The notes beneath the pieces were generated by a model. The model ran no database searches, had not been told where the DNA came from, and was given only the letters and a program-made list of their open reading frames with translations. Positions 41,285 through 41,664 of a DNA stretch of 41,664 nucleotides are shown here, in pieces (position 1 is the first letter of the stretch; the number at the start of each line of letters is the position of its first letter). The stretch comes from REEB509 sp049314555 (lineage in GTDB: Bacteria > Pseudomonadota > Alphaproteobacteria > Caulobacterales > Aquidulcibacteraceae): positions 1 to 41,664 of the forward strand of contig JBMOEW010000024.1 of NCBI GenBank assembly GCA_049314555.1. The letters run 5' to 3'. The translations under genes and the position numbers were made by a program.

Positions 41285-41664
41285 TTGACCGCCGAAATCT
41301 ACAGTCGAGTTTATGGTCGATTGGTCGGCGTGGAGCCGATCAAGGCTTTTCGGCGAAAACGCAGCGCCGAAGTTTGGGTCAAACCCGCATCGTGGACGCA
41401 TCCTAGAGGCGTTTGTTCCATTGGGTTTGATGACGTCCCGAGTTCCGCTTGGCGCACGGGCGGTCCTGTCTTGGAGCGCGCGGGGGCGCATGCCACCTTT
41501 TACCTGGCCAGCGGAACGCTGGCAGCAGGGTCCGGCGACCAACAAATATGCAGCAAAGACGATGTCCAAGCATTGCATGCTGCCGGACATGAAGTGGGCT
41601 GCCACACATTCCAGCACATTAGCGCCTTACATAGACCCCTGCGGACATATAGCCGAGATCTAGA
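41285..41664 (+). CDS. Polysaccharide deacetylase, N-terminal part, cut by the window edge
   Basis: 126 codons of a NodB-homology (carbohydrate esterase 4) protein that continues past the window. Motif 1 is SIGFDDVP, with the catalytic base Asp49 and metal-binding Asp50. Motif 2 is HTFQH, with metal ligands His107 and His111. The strand ATFYLAS between them is as in the family. There is no signal peptide, so it would act in the cytoplasm, as holdfast and exopolysaccharide deacetylases such as Caulobacter HfsH do (the match to HfsH is inference). It starts with TTG, 5 bases after AGGAGG (41274-41279); the only in-frame stop just upstream is TAG at 41255 and no other start lies between. Only the first part is seen, so the C-terminal motifs cannot be checked. 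Confidence 0.82.
   Translation, partial: MTAEIYSRVYGRLVGVEPIKAFRRKRSAEVWVKPASWTHPRGVCSIGFDDVPSSAWRTGGPVLERAGAHATFYLASGTLAAGSGDQQICSKDDVQALHAAGHEVGCHTFQHISALHRPLRTYSRDL

Noticed and set aside
1..41664. CRISPR arrays, transposons, prophage or attachment sites
   Set aside because: No regularly spaced repeats, transposase, integrase or tRNA-flanked repeats were seen; gene content is core metabolism and envelope.

Overview
The window is chromosomal DNA of an alphaproteobacterium. The evidence is gene order and protein type: sdhE sits between recG and mfd; lptF-lptG-lptD-surA-pdxA-rsmA form a run; fabD-fabG-acpP-fabF-mltG-yicC-gmk form another; and there is a PleD/PopA-like c-di-GMP protein of the kind known from the Caulobacter branch. 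A Caulobacterales or Hyphomonadaceae/Parvularcula-like host is my inference, not a proof. The DNA is GC-rich and evenly coding. Many neighbouring genes overlap by 4 bases (ATGA or GTGA). I saw no tRNA, rRNA, CRISPR array, insertion sequence or integrase.

Region 1 (1-7.3 kb) is lipid and acyl-CoA metabolism. It holds a short-chain dehydrogenase, a patatin-like lipase fused to a YHS domain, both subunits of a 3-oxoacid CoA-transferase, and a four-gene minus-strand cluster: dehydrogenase, alpha-methylacyl-CoA racemase type CoA-transferase, histidine phosphatase and VOC protein. Region 2 (7.3-16.7 kb) has a degenerate two-receiver/GGDEF protein that keeps its c-di-GMP inhibitory site, a DsbA/FrnE-type thioredoxin-fold protein, the repair genes mfd and recG around sdhE, then an APH-type kinase with a DUF6285 partner. 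Region 3 (16.8-25.6 kb) has a small outer-membrane barrel protein, a flavoprotein coupled to a thiolase, a PadR regulator coupled to a PspC membrane protein, a QueD-like enzyme, ndk, two I78-type lipoproteins, holC and pepA.

Region 4 (25.8-39.6 kb) is envelope biogenesis. The plus strand carries the LPS export genes lptF, lptG and lptD, then surA, pdxA and rsmA. Running toward them on the minus strand is the fatty-acid synthesis operon (fabD, fabG, acpP, fabF) with mltG, yicC and gmk. The two meet with overlapping stop codons. Region 5 (39.6 kb to the end) is the rpsF-rpsR-rplI ribosomal operon with a strong terminator, then the first 126 codons of a polysaccharide deacetylase cut by the window edge.

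Most of the window is core genome. The least ordinary items are the patatin-YHS fusion and the hairpin over its start codon, the PopA-like protein with a dead active site and intact c-di-GMP site, the two lipoproteins sharing a four-cysteine pattern, an intergenic region with plus-strand terminator-like hairpins but no plus-strand gene, the PadR operator laid over its own promoter, and a fold that could hide the rpsF ribosome binding site.
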